Positions 45,473 through 53,824 of a stretch of DNA of 64,000 nt are shown here, piece by piece. Source of the DNA: Pseudofrancisella aestuarii (GTDB taxonomy: Bacteria; Pseudomonadota; Gammaproteobacteria; Francisellales; Francisellaceae). The notes beneath the pieces are model-generated. The model had not been told where the DNA came from, ran no database searches, and worked only from the letters and a program-made list of their open reading frames with translations. A program made the position numbers and the translations under genes. Position 1 is the first letter of the stretch. Every line of letters begins with the position of its first letter. The stretch is from contig NZ_QLIS02000002.1 in NCBI RefSeq assembly GCF_003574475.2, positions 124,001 to 188,000 on the forward strand. Reading direction: 5' to 3'.

Positions 45473-46894
45473 ATGAAATGGGAGATGGTGATAGGGCTTG
45501 AAGTCCATATTCAGTTAAATACTAATTCTAAGTTATTTTCAAGTGCTGCTAATAAATATGGTCAGCATCAAAATACGCAAGCAGCGTTTTTAGATTTAGG
45601 ATTGCCAGGGACTTTGCCTGTAGTAAATAAAGAAGCAATTCGTAAGGCTGTGATTTTTGGATTAGCAGTAGATGCTACTATTTCAAAAGATAGTTTTTTT
45701 GCGCGTAAGAATTATTTTTATCCAGATTTACCTAAAGGTTATCAGATTAGTCAGTCTAATAATCCAATCGTGCAAGAAGGTAAGTTAGAGATTGAAACAT
45801 CTAAAGGCAACAAGATTATTCGTATAGAAAGAGCGCATTTAGAAGAGGATGCAGGAAAGTCTGTACATGGCTATGTTGGCGATGAGACAGGTCTTGACTA
45901 TAATAGGGCAGGTACGCCTCTTTTAGAGATAGTAACATATCCAGATTTTAGATCTGCTGAAGAAGTGGTTGTTTATCTTAAGAAATTACACCAATTAGTT
46001 AAGCATCTAAATATTTGTGATGGAAATATGCAAGAAGGTTCTTTTAGATGTGATGTTAACCTTTCAATTCGTCCTGAAGGTGAGAAAGAATTTGGAACTC
46101 GTGCAGAGTTAAAAAATATAAATTCTTTTAGATTTATTGAATCAGCAATAGCATATGAATTTTCTCGCCAAGTAGCTGTTCTTGAGAAGGGTGGGAAAGT
46201 GGTTCAAGAAACTAGATTATATGATGCAGATGCTAATGAAACTAGATCTATGAGAGCAAAAGAAAATGCTTTTGATTATAGATACTTTCCAGATCCAGAT
46301 TTATTGCCGCTTATTATCACTGAGGAGTATATTCAAGATATTAAGGCTAGTATGCCTCTTAAGCCTGAGCAAAGAGAAACTATATATAGAGAACATTTAG
46401 GAGAACAAGAGGTTGATTTCTTGTTATCAAACCTTGAGATTGCTGACTATTATGATCAAGTAGCTAAATCTGTTGGTTACAAAATAGCATATAACTGGAT
46501 TACAGTAGATCTAATTTCTATACTAAATAGGTTAGAAAAAGAATTTTCTGGAGATATTGTGCCAGCTAATATTCTTGAAGAGATTATTACAAAAACACAA
46601 AGCGATGTAATATCGCAGAAAGCGGCTAAACAAGTTATAGGGGCATATATAGAGTCTCCTAAAAATATAGACACTCTTATCGAAGAGCTTGGCTTAAAGC
46701 AAGTTTCTGATGAAGGAGCTATCCGTGAGCTTGTACAAGGAATAATTAGAGATAATCCTGAACAAGCGGCAGACTTTAAAGCGGGTAAGGATAAGCTCAT
46801 GGGGTTCTTTGTTGGTCAAGCAATGAAGGCTAGTAAAGGAAAGGCGAATCCAAAACAAGTAAACCAAATAGTGCAAGAAGAGTTGAGTAAATAA
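45473..46894 (+). CDS. gatB: Asp/Glu-tRNA amidotransferase subunit B
   Basis: 473 residues. N-terminal kinase/cradle domain with EMVIGLEVHIQLNT, LDLGLPGTLPVVN and the ERAHLEEDAGKS motif, then the C-terminal YqeY-like tail that grips tRNA. It phosphorylates and amidates Glu-tRNA(Gln) and/or Asp-tRNA(Asn). Its presence indicates that Gln- or Asn-tRNA is made by the indirect route in this organism. Confidence 0.97.
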   Translation: MKWEMVIGLEVHIQLNTNSKLFSSAANKYGQHQNTQAAFLDLGLPGTLPVVNKEAIRKAVIFGLAVDATISKDSFFARKNYFYPDLPKGYQISQSNNPIVQEGKLEIETSKGNKIIRIERAHLEEDAGKSVHGYVGDETGLDYNRAGTPLLEIVTYPDFRSAEEVVVYLKKLHQLVKHLNICDGNMQEGSFRCDVNLSIRPEGEKEFGTRAELKNINSFRFIESAIAYEFSRQVAVLEKGGKVVQETRLYDADANETRSMRAKENAFDYRYFPDPDLLPLIITEEYIQDIKASMPLKPEQRETIYREHLGEQEVDFLLSNLEIADYYDQVAKSVGYKIAYNWITVDLISILNRLEKEFSGDIVPANILEEIITKTQSDVISQKAAKQVIGAYIESPKNIDTLIEELGLKQVSDEGAIRELVQGIIRDNPEQAADFKAGKDKLMGFFVGQAMKASKGKANPKQVNQIVQEELSK

Positions 46895-46901
46895 GGGTGG
46901 A

Positions 46902-47312
46902 ATGATGAATACAGGTAAAATTTATTTTAGTTTGATGAAATTGAATGTTTTAAGTAGTAATTATGTTGATGACAGTTATAAGATAGCTTGGGAAAATAAT
47001 ATTTATCCATTTTTCCATGATAGCAGATATGAATATCATCAAGAACTATCAAAATATTTTGATAGAGCTGAAGAAAAAACTTTAGATAAGCTTTGTTTGT
47101 ATTTAGATAATTATTTAGATGATAGAGTAGATTTTTCTAAGTTTGAAGAGGGTGTAGAAAAGATACTCGGTAAAGGTAATGTTTTCCCTGTTTTACATTA
47201 CTTTTTTCAAGCTGGACAGTACCCTGATTTATTAAGTAACTTAAGAATGAATTTGTCTAATTTAAGTACGCATTTTGTTAATCGCTTTGAGACTAAAGGT
47301 TACTGGAAGTAA
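46902..47312 (+). CDS. conserved-looking hypothetical protein after gatB
   Basis: 136 residues from ATG 46902; a second in-frame ATG is at 46905. GGGTGG lies six bases upstream, so translation is credible, and it begins only 7 bp after gatB. The protein is soluble, acidic, aromatic-rich and predicted helical (blocks such as KYFDRAEEKTLDKLCLYLDN and GNVFPVLHYFFQAGQYPDLL). I recognise no domain or catalytic motif. By position it is cotranscribed with gatCAB. Confidence 0.6.
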   Translation: MMNTGKIYFSLMKLNVLSSNYVDDSYKIAWENNIYPFFHDSRYEYHQELSKYFDRAEEKTLDKLCLYLDNYLDDRVDFSKFEEGVEKILGKGNVFPVLHYFFQAGQYPDLLSNLRMNLSNLSTHFVNRFETKGYWK

Positions 47313-47327
47313 TCGGATATTTAGATA

Positions 47328-47975
47328 GTGAAAGGATATTTATCTATTTGTAGGCTATTTGTTGCTGCATTAGCTTTGTTTGGGATGGGTATTTCCCTTA
47401 TTAAATCGATATATCTTGTTGAAAGTTTTGGTTCTCTTTTTCATATATTTGCACAATTTACATATGTGAGCAATTTTATAGTTGCTATGGTGCTTATACT
47501 TGTTTCTTTAGGTAAGCTTGAAGATAAATATATTTTAATTCCATTACCATCTATAGTTATTACATATATAGTTTTTTCATTGTTTATATCTAAAGGTTTG
47601 GATAGTGAACCACTCTACAACATTATTGAACATTATTTAACGGCATTTTATTTAATGTTTGACTATATATTTTTTGTAAGTGGTAGAACTACTTTTTTAA
47701 GATCCTTTATTTTTGCTATATCTATAGTTCTTATATATTTAATATATGTTTTTATTTACGGCTTTATAGTTGGCTATTATCCATATCATTTTTTTGACTT
47801 AAATAAAGAAACGATTGAAAATGTGGTGTTGCTGGTCTTATTTATAAATATTGCCGTTATAATTTTATTTACTGCCTTTTTTGTTTTTAAAGTTTTACAG
47901 CTAGCTTTGTATGAGAAAATTGGTATAAATCCTTTTTCTAATAAAAAAGAAGCTATAAATTTACAAAAGAATTAA
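47328..47975 (+). CDS. multi-spanning membrane protein, Pr6Pr-like, copy 1
   Basis: 215 residues with about six hydrophobic helices, starting at GTG 47328. It is paralogous along its length to the protein at 51746-52369: shared FAQFTY-V/I-SNF, PLPSIV-I/L-TYIVFSLF, IEHY...AFYLMFD and GYYPY-x-FFDL. The spacing of a Thr in the second helix (T45), a His (H102) and the YYPYxFFD segment recall the prokaryotic 'Pr6Pr' membrane family and, remotely, FAR-17a/AIG1 lipid hydrolases, whose active site is a membrane-embedded Thr and His. That relation is inferred and unproven. It lies 74 bp upstream of the A-T-R gene. Confidence 0.65.
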   Translation: MKGYLSICRLFVAALALFGMGISLIKSIYLVESFGSLFHIFAQFTYVSNFIVAMVLILVSLGKLEDKYILIPLPSIVITYIVFSLFISKGLDSEPLYNIIEHYLTAFYLMFDYIFFVSGRTTFLRSFIFAISIVLIYLIYVFIYGFIVGYYPYHFFDLNKETIENVVLLVLFINIAVIILFTAFFVFKVLQLALYEKIGINPFSNKKEAINLQKN

Positions 47976-47988
47976 TTTATTATTTACT

Positions 47989-48016
47989 TTGATTATCCTC
48001 TTTGACTAGTTAAAAT
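47989..48016 (+). promoter_or_regulatory. candidate promoter of the A-T-R operon
   Basis: TTGATT (47989-47994) and TAAAAT (48011-48016) are spaced by 16 bp, ending 33 bp before the A-T-R start. The 74-bp gap after the Pr6Pr-like gene is the widest inside the block, consistent with a new transcription start there. Confidence 0.4.
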
Positions 48017-48049
48017 TATATTTAAATTTTTATTACTAAAGCATATTTA

Positions 48050-50977
48050 ATGAGTCAAACGCTGCATGAAGCTTTTTTTGAGCAAGTAAAAAGAACACCA
48101 AATAATATTTGTATAATAGATAATGATTTTTCTTTAACATATCAGCAAGTAAAAAATCTAATAACTCGCTTAAGTCATGATTTATATCACCAGGGAGTAA
48201 GAGAAGGAGATGTTGTTGGAATATATTGTGATAAGCGTTATGAAATAATAGTAGCTTTTTTAGCAATATCTTTAGTGGGCGGGCGATGCTTGCAGTTAGA
48301 TAAGGCTTTCCCTATACCATTACTGAGAGATATAGTAGATGAGACTAATGCTAAAATTCTATTATGTGATAGCTATTTTGATGAATTAAAAGGAGTTAAA
48401 ACTCTAAATATTGTAGATATTTGTAGCCAAGATAAGTTTTTAGCTGAAACTTCTTTAGCAATAAATGTTGACCCAGATAAGCCTGTTTGGATGGTTTATT
48501 CATCTGGTACAACAGGTAAGCATAAGGGGCTTTCGATTTCTCATAAAGCTATTTTAGCTTCGTATGAAACAAGATATAGAATTAAAGATTACGATGATAA
48601 GTCTAAGGTTGCATGTAATATTTATTATTTGTGGGAAGTCTTTAGGCCTATATTAAGAGGTGGTACTACATATATTGTTAGAGATGAAGTGTTGCATGAT
48701 TTTTATGAACTAGCAGAATATTTTGTGAAACATAATATAAATGAAAGCTTATTTACACCTTCCTACCTCGAGACACTATTACATACTTCGCCAGATCAGG
48801 CTGATATTATTTTAAATCAATTAAAAGTCTGTTGGTTAAATGGAGAGGTGGTCTCAAGTTCCTTATATCATAAGATTTTGCCATACCTTGATACAGTGAA
48901 AATATATAATTTATATTCTATTTCAGAATGCCATGATGTAGCAGTATACCAATTATGTAGAGATGATAAACATGTCCAAGAGAAAGAGATAGTTCCTGTA
49001 GGTTATCTGCTAGATGATGTGGAAGTTGTTCTATTAAATGAAACGAATGAAATATGTAAGCCTCATGAAAAAGGTGAATTATATGTTCATAGTAGAGGAT
49101 TGGCTATTGAATATATAAATAGACCAGAATTAAATTATGAGAGGTTTATTGATGCTAGTAGAAGTCCTATAGGTAAAAGATTATATAAGACAGGAGATTA
49201 TGCTCAGTTAGATGAAAATGGAAAGTTAATTACTGTTTTTGGTAGATGTGACTATATAGTAAAGTTAAGAGGGTACACAATTTCTTTACCTTTTGTTGAA
49301 GCGGTTGTAAAAGATAAGTTAAATATAATGCACTGTGTGGTTGAAAAAGAAGGTAGTGGGCTTCTTGATGAACACTTAGTGGCATATATTGAGGTTCCAA
49401 AAGATAAGCAAGATGAGTTTTATCATAATTGGGAGTTTTCTAATAGTCATGAAATAAGTCAGAAAATAATAGATTGTATATCTCCTTTTTTGGCTATTTA
49501 TATGAGACCACAAAGATTTGTGGTTCTAGATAAGATAAATATAAATGCTTACTCTAATAAGCTTGATAGAAGAAGTATCTTATCAGCAGTAAACAGTAAG
49601 AAAGTAAATGAAGTAAAGTTTGCGGAGGTGAGTACACTAGATGATTATAGAAATCTATGGAAAACTTTATTGAGTATCGATGAGGACTTGATTAGGGATG
49701 AAAGCAGCTTCTTTAAGCTTGGGGGAACATCGTTATCCGCTATGATGCTTATTAATGCTTTAGCTACACAAGGGTTTCATAGAGTTAAAATAGGTGATTT
49801 TATTTCTAATAATAGTTTTAAGGATAGTTATAATCTTTTTACTAATGGTGTTGGGAGCACGAGCCAGACTAATGACATAGAAATAGTAAATAAAGATGTT
49901 AATGAAGCTTTTAATTACTTAGTAAACACTATTAATAAGAAATCTAAAAAACCACTATGCAAGAATGGGAAAAATTGGTTAATAACCGGAGTGACAGGGT
50001 TTTTAGGTAAGCAAATATTAAAAGACCTTATAAAAAATACGGACGATCAAATTACTTGTCTTGTGCGTGCTGAGAATAAGTCTCATTTATTAAAACGTTT
50101 TGATGAGATTATAAAGAGTTTAAATGTTTTAGATGAAGATAAGAGTAGAATTAAGTTTATTAAAGGGGATGTGGCTAAAGGGTTCTTGGGCACAACTTCA
50201 GAGGATTGGATATATTTGCAAGAAAACGTTACGGGGATTATTAATATAGCCGCAGATGTTAATTTAATTTTGCCATATGAAAAAATTAGGGATAGCTCAT
50301 TAATAGGAACCAGATCATTGATTGAGTTATCTTTGAGTTGTGAGCCTATTAAGCCCATATTTCATGTTTCTAGTAATGCTGTCTTTGCTGAGAGCGATTC
50401 TGCCGAGGTAGATGAAAGTCATGATATTGATAAATTCTTAGTGCAAGGGAAGTCTGGCTATGGTATGGCAAAATGGGCTGCAGAAAAGTTACTTCTTTTA
50501 TCAAAAGACTTAGGATTAGAGGTGACAATTTTTAGGCCTGGAAATATTAGTGCTTCAGATATTGGAAATATAAATAAAAAAGACACAAACTATCTTATAT
50601 TGAAATCTATTGTATCAAGTAAATCTATTCCAGAAGGTTTGGCTCTTGAGATGACTCCGATATCTCATTTATCAAAAAATATCATTAAAGCTGTTTTGGA
50701 CAATAAACTTAACAAAATCTATAACATGACAAATATAAATATTGTTAATGATATTGATCTTATGGAGTTTACAGAATGTCATCTTCTTTCTAGAGATGAA
50801 TGGATTAATCAGCTTAAAGATATTGAGCTAAAGGCCATAATTGATAATGATGATGAATGTTTATATTCTGTTGCTAATAATTATAAGCAGGCTAACTATG
50901 AAGAGCTTATGTCTGTGTGTGGCGTTAGTTACCCGTCAGTTTCTAAAGAAATGCTTGATCCAATGTTAAACTCATAA
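48050..50977 (+). CDS. NRPS-like adenylation-thiolation-thioester-reductase enzyme
   Basis: 975 residues with architecture A-T-R. Adenylation domain 1-510: core A3 YSSGTTGKHKG (150-160), A5 NLYSISE (287-293), A7 YKTGD (369-373), A8 GRCDYIVKLRGY (398-409), A10 Lys504 in SNKLDRR. Carrier domain about 530-600: phosphopantetheine site Ser561 in LGGTS. Reductase domain about 635-975: NADP(H) motif TGVTGFLG (646-653) and catalytic Tyr804/Lys808 in YGMAK. In A4 the residue equivalent to Asp235 of alpha-amino-acid-activating domains is Ile191 (NIYYLWE), so the substrate probably lacks an alpha-amine bound in that way. Expected chemistry: acid to acyl-AMP, then thioester, then aldehyde or alcohol. It is followed after 19 bp by an SDR gene. 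Substrate unknown. Confidence 0.88.
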   Translation: MSQTLHEAFFEQVKRTPNNICIIDNDFSLTYQQVKNLITRLSHDLYHQGVREGDVVGIYCDKRYEIIVAFLAISLVGGRCLQLDKAFPIPLLRDIVDETNAKILLCDSYFDELKGVKTLNIVDICSQDKFLAETSLAINVDPDKPVWMVYSSGTTGKHKGLSISHKAILASYETRYRIKDYDDKSKVACNIYYLWEVFRPILRGGTTYIVRDEVLHDFYELAEYFVKHNINESLFTPSYLETLLHTSPDQADIILNQLKVCWLNGEVVSSSLYHKILPYLDTVKIYNLYSISECHDVAVYQLCRDDKHVQEKEIVPVGYLLDDVEVVLLNETNEICKPHEKGELYVHSRGLAIEYINRPELNYERFIDASRSPIGKRLYKTGDYAQLDENGKLITVFGRCDYIVKLRGYTISLPFVEAVVKDKLNIMHCVVEKEGSGLLDEHLVAYIEVPKDKQDEFYHNWEFSNSHEISQKIIDCISPFLAIYMRPQRFVVLDKININAYSNKLDRRSILSAVNSKKVNEVKFAEVSTLDDYRNLWKTLLSIDEDLIRDESSFFKLGGTSLSAMMLINALATQGFHRVKIGDFISNNSFKDSYNLFTNGVGSTSQTNDIEIVNKDVNEAFNYLVNTINKKSKKPLCKNGKNWLITGVTGFLGKQILKDLIKNTDDQITCLVRAENKSHLLKRFDEIIKSLNVLDEDKSRIKFIKGDVAKGFLGTTSEDWIYLQENVTGIINIAADVNLILPYEKIRDSSLIGTRSLIELSLSCEPIKPIFHVSSNAVFAESDSAEVDESHDIDKFLVQGKSGYGMAKWAAEKLLLLSKDLGLEVTIFRPGNISASDIGNINKKDTNYLILKSIVSSKSIPEGLALEMTPISHLSKNIIKAVLDNKLNKIYNMTNINIVNDIDLMEFTECHLLSRDEWINQLKDIELKAIIDNDDECLYSVANNYKQANYEELMSVCGVSYPSVSKEMLDPMLNS

Positions 50978-50996
50978 CCCTTTCGAGGAGATAGTA

Positions 50997-51728
50997 ATGC
51001 AGAAATTTAAAAATAAACACGTTGTTGTTTTTGGTGCTTCAAGTGGTATGGGTAGGAGTGTCTCTATTAAGTTACTTGAATTAGGTGCAAATATTTCAAT
51101 TTGTGCTAGACGTAAGGAACACCTTGATGAAATTGTAAGTATCAAAAATGATTGTTGTTTGGGTATATCTACAGATGTTACAAACAAGCTTCAAGTTAAG
51201 AAATTTATTTTAGAGGCTATTAAGAAATTTGGACCAATAGATTATTTGATTAATGCAGCTGGGGTTATGTATTATCAAAAAATGACCAATAATGGTTATG
51301 ATGAATGGCTATCAATGGTTAATATCAATGTTATTGGTCTTTTAAATATTTTACATTCATCATTGGAGTCACTTGTTGAGTCTAAAGGAATGTTGATAAA
51401 TATCACCTCAGATGCGGGTAGACAAGCTTTTCCTGGGCTGGCCGTTTATTCAGGAACTAAAGCTTTTATGGAGTTTACATTAAGAGGATTGCGCCATGAG
51501 CTTGTTGAGAGTGGGGTTCGGGTGGTAAATATTCAGCCTGGTAATGTGGCAACATCATTGCACTCCATGTCTAGTGAAAAAGATGCTGTTACGGATTATA
51601 AAAGTGAAAATGATTGTGGATTTCTAGATCCTGAAAATATTGCTGATTCAATAATATATGCAATGAGCCAGCCAGCAAAAGTTGCGGTTAATGAAATATT
51701 AATTGAACCTCAGAGTGAGCCAATATAA
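50997..51728 (+). CDS. short-chain dehydrogenase/reductase
   Basis: 243-residue classical SDR. Visible are the cofactor motif GASSGMGR (about 14-21), NAAGV (about 87-91), catalytic Ser in NITSDAG and the Y-S-G-T-K active-site pair. The Arg-Arg-Lys after the second strand (CARRKE) suggests NADP(H). GAGGAGATAG gives a good ribosome binding site. It lies directly after the A-T-R gene and could reduce the aldehyde released by it or oxidise/reduce a precursor (inference). Confidence 0.88.
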   Translation: MQKFKNKHVVVFGASSGMGRSVSIKLLELGANISICARRKEHLDEIVSIKNDCCLGISTDVTNKLQVKKFILEAIKKFGPIDYLINAAGVMYYQKMTNNGYDEWLSMVNINVIGLLNILHSSLESLVESKGMLINITSDAGRQAFPGLAVYSGTKAFMEFTLRGLRHELVESGVRVVNIQPGNVATSLHSMSSEKDAVTDYKSENDCGFLDPENIADSIIYAMSQPAKVAVNEILIEPQSEPI

Positions 51729-51745
51729 TAAGCCAAGGAAAGGTT

Positions 51746-52369
51746 ATGAAGAGATATCTTTCAATTTTTAGATTACTTATTGCTACTCTAGCTTTGTTCG
51801 GGGTGATGGGGTCTATAATTGGTCACGTATATAGACATGAATTCAATTCTGTTTTTGAACTTTTTGCTCAATTTACTTATATTAGTAACTTTGTTGTAGC
51901 AATGATTTTAATTTTTGTTGCTTTGGAAAAATTAGAAGATAGACATATTATTATTCCTCTACCTTCTATTGTTTTAACATATATAGTTTTTTCTCTGTTT
52001 CTATCAGAGGGAATCCTTAGGGAAGATGTTTATAGTATTATAGAACACTATGTAATAGCCTTTTATCTAATGTTTGATTTTATATTTTTTGTTAATGGAA
52101 AAAATACTTTTTTTAGATCTCTTATCTTTGCTGTTTCAATAGTCGTTTTATATTTGATATATGTTTTTTTGTATGGCTATTTAACTAATGGGTACTATCC
52201 ATATTTCTTTTTTGATCTAAAAACAAAGAGTGTTGAGAGCGTTATGGAAGTAGTCTTTTATATAAATCTAACTTTAGTTGTTTTGTTCATTATTTTCTTT
52301 GTACTAAAATTTATACAAATAGCCTTATATGAAAGATTTAATATTAGCTTCTTTTCTCAAAAACACTAA
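51746..52369 (+). CDS. multi-spanning membrane protein, Pr6Pr-like, copy 2
   Basis: 207 residues, paralogue of the protein at 47328-47975 and similar from end to end. T44 (FTYISN) and H101 (IEHY) match T45 and H102 of copy 1, as does the GYYPYFFFDL segment. The copies bracket the A-T-R and SDR genes and are in the same direction, suggesting duplication with the enzymes between, or assembly of a four-gene module. AGGAAAGG precedes the start. The 3' end overlaps the convergent folA gene by 26 bp. Possible roles are a membrane enzyme acting on a lipid-like product, or a transporter. Confidence 0.65.
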   Translation: MKRYLSIFRLLIATLALFGVMGSIIGHVYRHEFNSVFELFAQFTYISNFVVAMILIFVALEKLEDRHIIIPLPSIVLTYIVFSLFLSEGILREDVYSIIEHYVIAFYLMFDFIFFVNGKNTFFRSLIFAVSIVVLYLIYVFLYGYLTNGYYPYFFFDLKTKSVESVMEVVFYINLTLVVLFIIFFVLKFIQIALYERFNISFFSQKH

Positions 52370-52838
52370 AAGTAAAATTAAATTGGTTTTTATCATCTTT
52401 TTTGTACTCTCTATAACCAATTCTTTCATATTTGCTTTTATCCCATTCAGGAAAGAAGGCATCTAAGTCAGTCATTTCTGTATCAACTTCAGTTATGTAT
52501 AGCCTATCTGCTAAATTTACAAATTGCCTATAAATTTGAGCTCCACCAATTACAAATATTTCATAATGAGGTTTAGATTTCGCAAAATTTAAAACATTTT
52601 GAACATCATTTATTACTAAGCAATTATCTCTTTTATATTCTTTGTCACGAGTTAAGATTATATTTTTTCTATTTGGGAGGGGGCGACCAATTGAGTCAAA
52701 TGTTTTTCTTCCCATAATAATATAGTTATTTTCTGTAATTTTTTTAAAATTCTTTAAATCTTCAGATAGTTTCCATGGTAGAGTGTTTTCTTTACCTATT
52801 CCATGATTCTTATCGTAAGCCACTATTAATGAAATCAT
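52344..52838 (-). CDS. folA: dihydrofolate reductase
   Basis: Reduces dihydrofolate to tetrahydrofolate with NADPH; the target of trimethoprim. It is 164 aa with the standard features: ISLIVAYDKNHGIGKENTLPW at the N terminus (catalytic Asp-type position in LPWKLSEDL), MGRKTFDSIGRPLPNR (43-58) and IGGAQIYRQF. Convergent with the Pr6Pr-like gene (26-bp overlap) and divergent from rpsB. Confidence 0.96.
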   Translation of the reverse strand: MISLIVAYDKNHGIGKENTLPWKLSEDLKNFKKITENNYIIMGRKTFDSIGRPLPNRKNIILTRDKEYKRDNCLVINDVQNVLNFAKSKPHYEIFVIGGAQIYRQFVNLADRLYITEVDTEMTDLDAFFPEWDKSKYERIGYREYKKDDKNQFNFTFSVFEKRS

Positions 52839-52902
52839 TGATCATAGAGTTAATTTTTTTAAGTTTAGTTATTTTAACAGGTTGTTTGATATTTAAATAG
52901 TT

Positions 52903-52931
52903 TTGTGGTTTTAAAAAATGTGTGATAAAAT
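52903..52931 (+). promoter_or_regulatory. candidate rpsB promoter
   Basis: TTGTGG (52903-52908) and TAAAAT (52926-52931) are spaced by exactly 17 bp in the 235-bp region between folA and rpsB. This predicts an rpsB 5' leader of about 135 nt. Confidence 0.5.
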
Positions 52932-53001
52932 CATCGAGCTTATGTTTTAAGCAAAAAAGTAATTGTTTAACTAAAAAATCATACATCTTGTATAACTTTA
53001 T

Positions 53002-53054
53002 TCTCAAAGGGTGTCTTTTGATTGTTGAGAGTAAAATGGATGTAGGTTATAACC
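53002..53054 (+). promoter_or_regulatory. structured rpsB 5' leader (possible S2 autoregulatory site)
   Basis: Within the predicted leader, TCTCAA (53002-53007) can pair with TTGAGA (53025-53030), and GGTTATAACC (53045-53054) is a perfect 10-bp palindrome that ends 19 bases before the rpsB start. Ribosomal protein S2 represses rpsB-tsf through the leader in E. coli; this structure is a candidate equivalent. Confidence 0.35.
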
Positions 53055-53073
53055 CAAAATAGAGGATAAAATT

Positions 53074-53805
53074 ATGTCTTTAATGAAAGAAATGTTGTCT
53101 GCTGGTGTTCACTTTGGACACAAAAAAGCTTTCTGGAACCCAAAAATGAATGAGTATATCTTTGGTATTAACCATGGTGTGCATATCATAAACCTAGAAA
53201 AAACAGTTCCACTTTTCCAAGATGCAGTAAACTTTGTTGGTAAAACTGTAGCTAATGGTGGGAAAGTTCTTTTTGTTGGTACAAAAAGACAAGCTCAAGA
53301 TATAGTTGAAGCAGAAGCTAAAAGATGTGGTATGCCATTCGTTAGTCATAGATGGTTAGGTGGAATGTTAACTAACTATAAAACTGTTAGACAGTCTATT
53401 AAAAGATTGGCCCAATTAGAAAAAATGAAAGAAGATGGTACATTAAATTCTTTAACTAAGAAGGAAATGCTTCAAAACCTTAGAACTATTGAGAAGTTGG
53501 AGAAAGTTCTTGGTGGTATTAAAGAGATGGGCGGTATTCCTGATGCTATCGTTGTTATTGATAGTAATAAAGAGCACATTGCTATTCAAGAAGCTAAAAA
53601 ATTAGGTATTAAAGTGGTCTCTATAGTTGATACTAACTCTAATCCAGAATATATTGATTACATCATCCCAGGAAATGATGATGCAGTTAAGTCTATTTCT
53701 TTTTATATGAAAAAATTTGCTGATGCTATTATTGATGCTCAGGGCTTAGATAGAGCTTTAGAAGCTAAAGATGATGAGTCTGCTGAAGTTCAACAAGCAC
53801 AATAA
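53074..53805 (+). CDS. rpsB: 30S ribosomal protein S2
   Basis: 243 residues with the S2 hallmarks [19 protein letters not shown] at the N terminus, [29 protein letters not shown] and the [23 protein letters not shown] region. It bridges the head and body of the 30S subunit. AGAGGATAAAAT precedes the start. First of the rpsB-tsf-pyrH-frr-uppS-cdsA-dut-pgsA series. Confidence 0.98.
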   Translation: MSLMKEMLSAGVHFGHKKAFWNPKMNEYIFGINHGVHIINLEKTVPLFQDAVNFVGKTVANGGKVLFVGTKRQAQDIVEAEAKRCGMPFVSHRWLGGMLTNYKTVRQSIKRLAQLEKMKEDGTLNSLTKKEMLQNLRTIEKLEKVLGGIKEMGGIPDAIVVIDSNKEHIAIQEAKKLGIKVVSIVDTNSNPEYIDYIIPGNDDAVKSISFYMKKFADAIIDAQGLDRALEAKDDESAEVQQAQ

Positions 53806-53824
53806 GAAAAGGAGCTAAAAAACA

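Noticed and set aside
48050-50977. Siderophore NRPS
   Set aside because: No condensation or cyclisation domain, no siderophore exporter or receptor gene nearby, and the domain order A-T-R releases an aldehyde or alcohol.
52810-53007. Minus-strand open frame upstream of rpsB
   Set aside because: Overlaps the folA start and the predicted rpsB promoter and leader; Lys/Leu/Phe-rich translation typical of AT-rich non-coding DNA.
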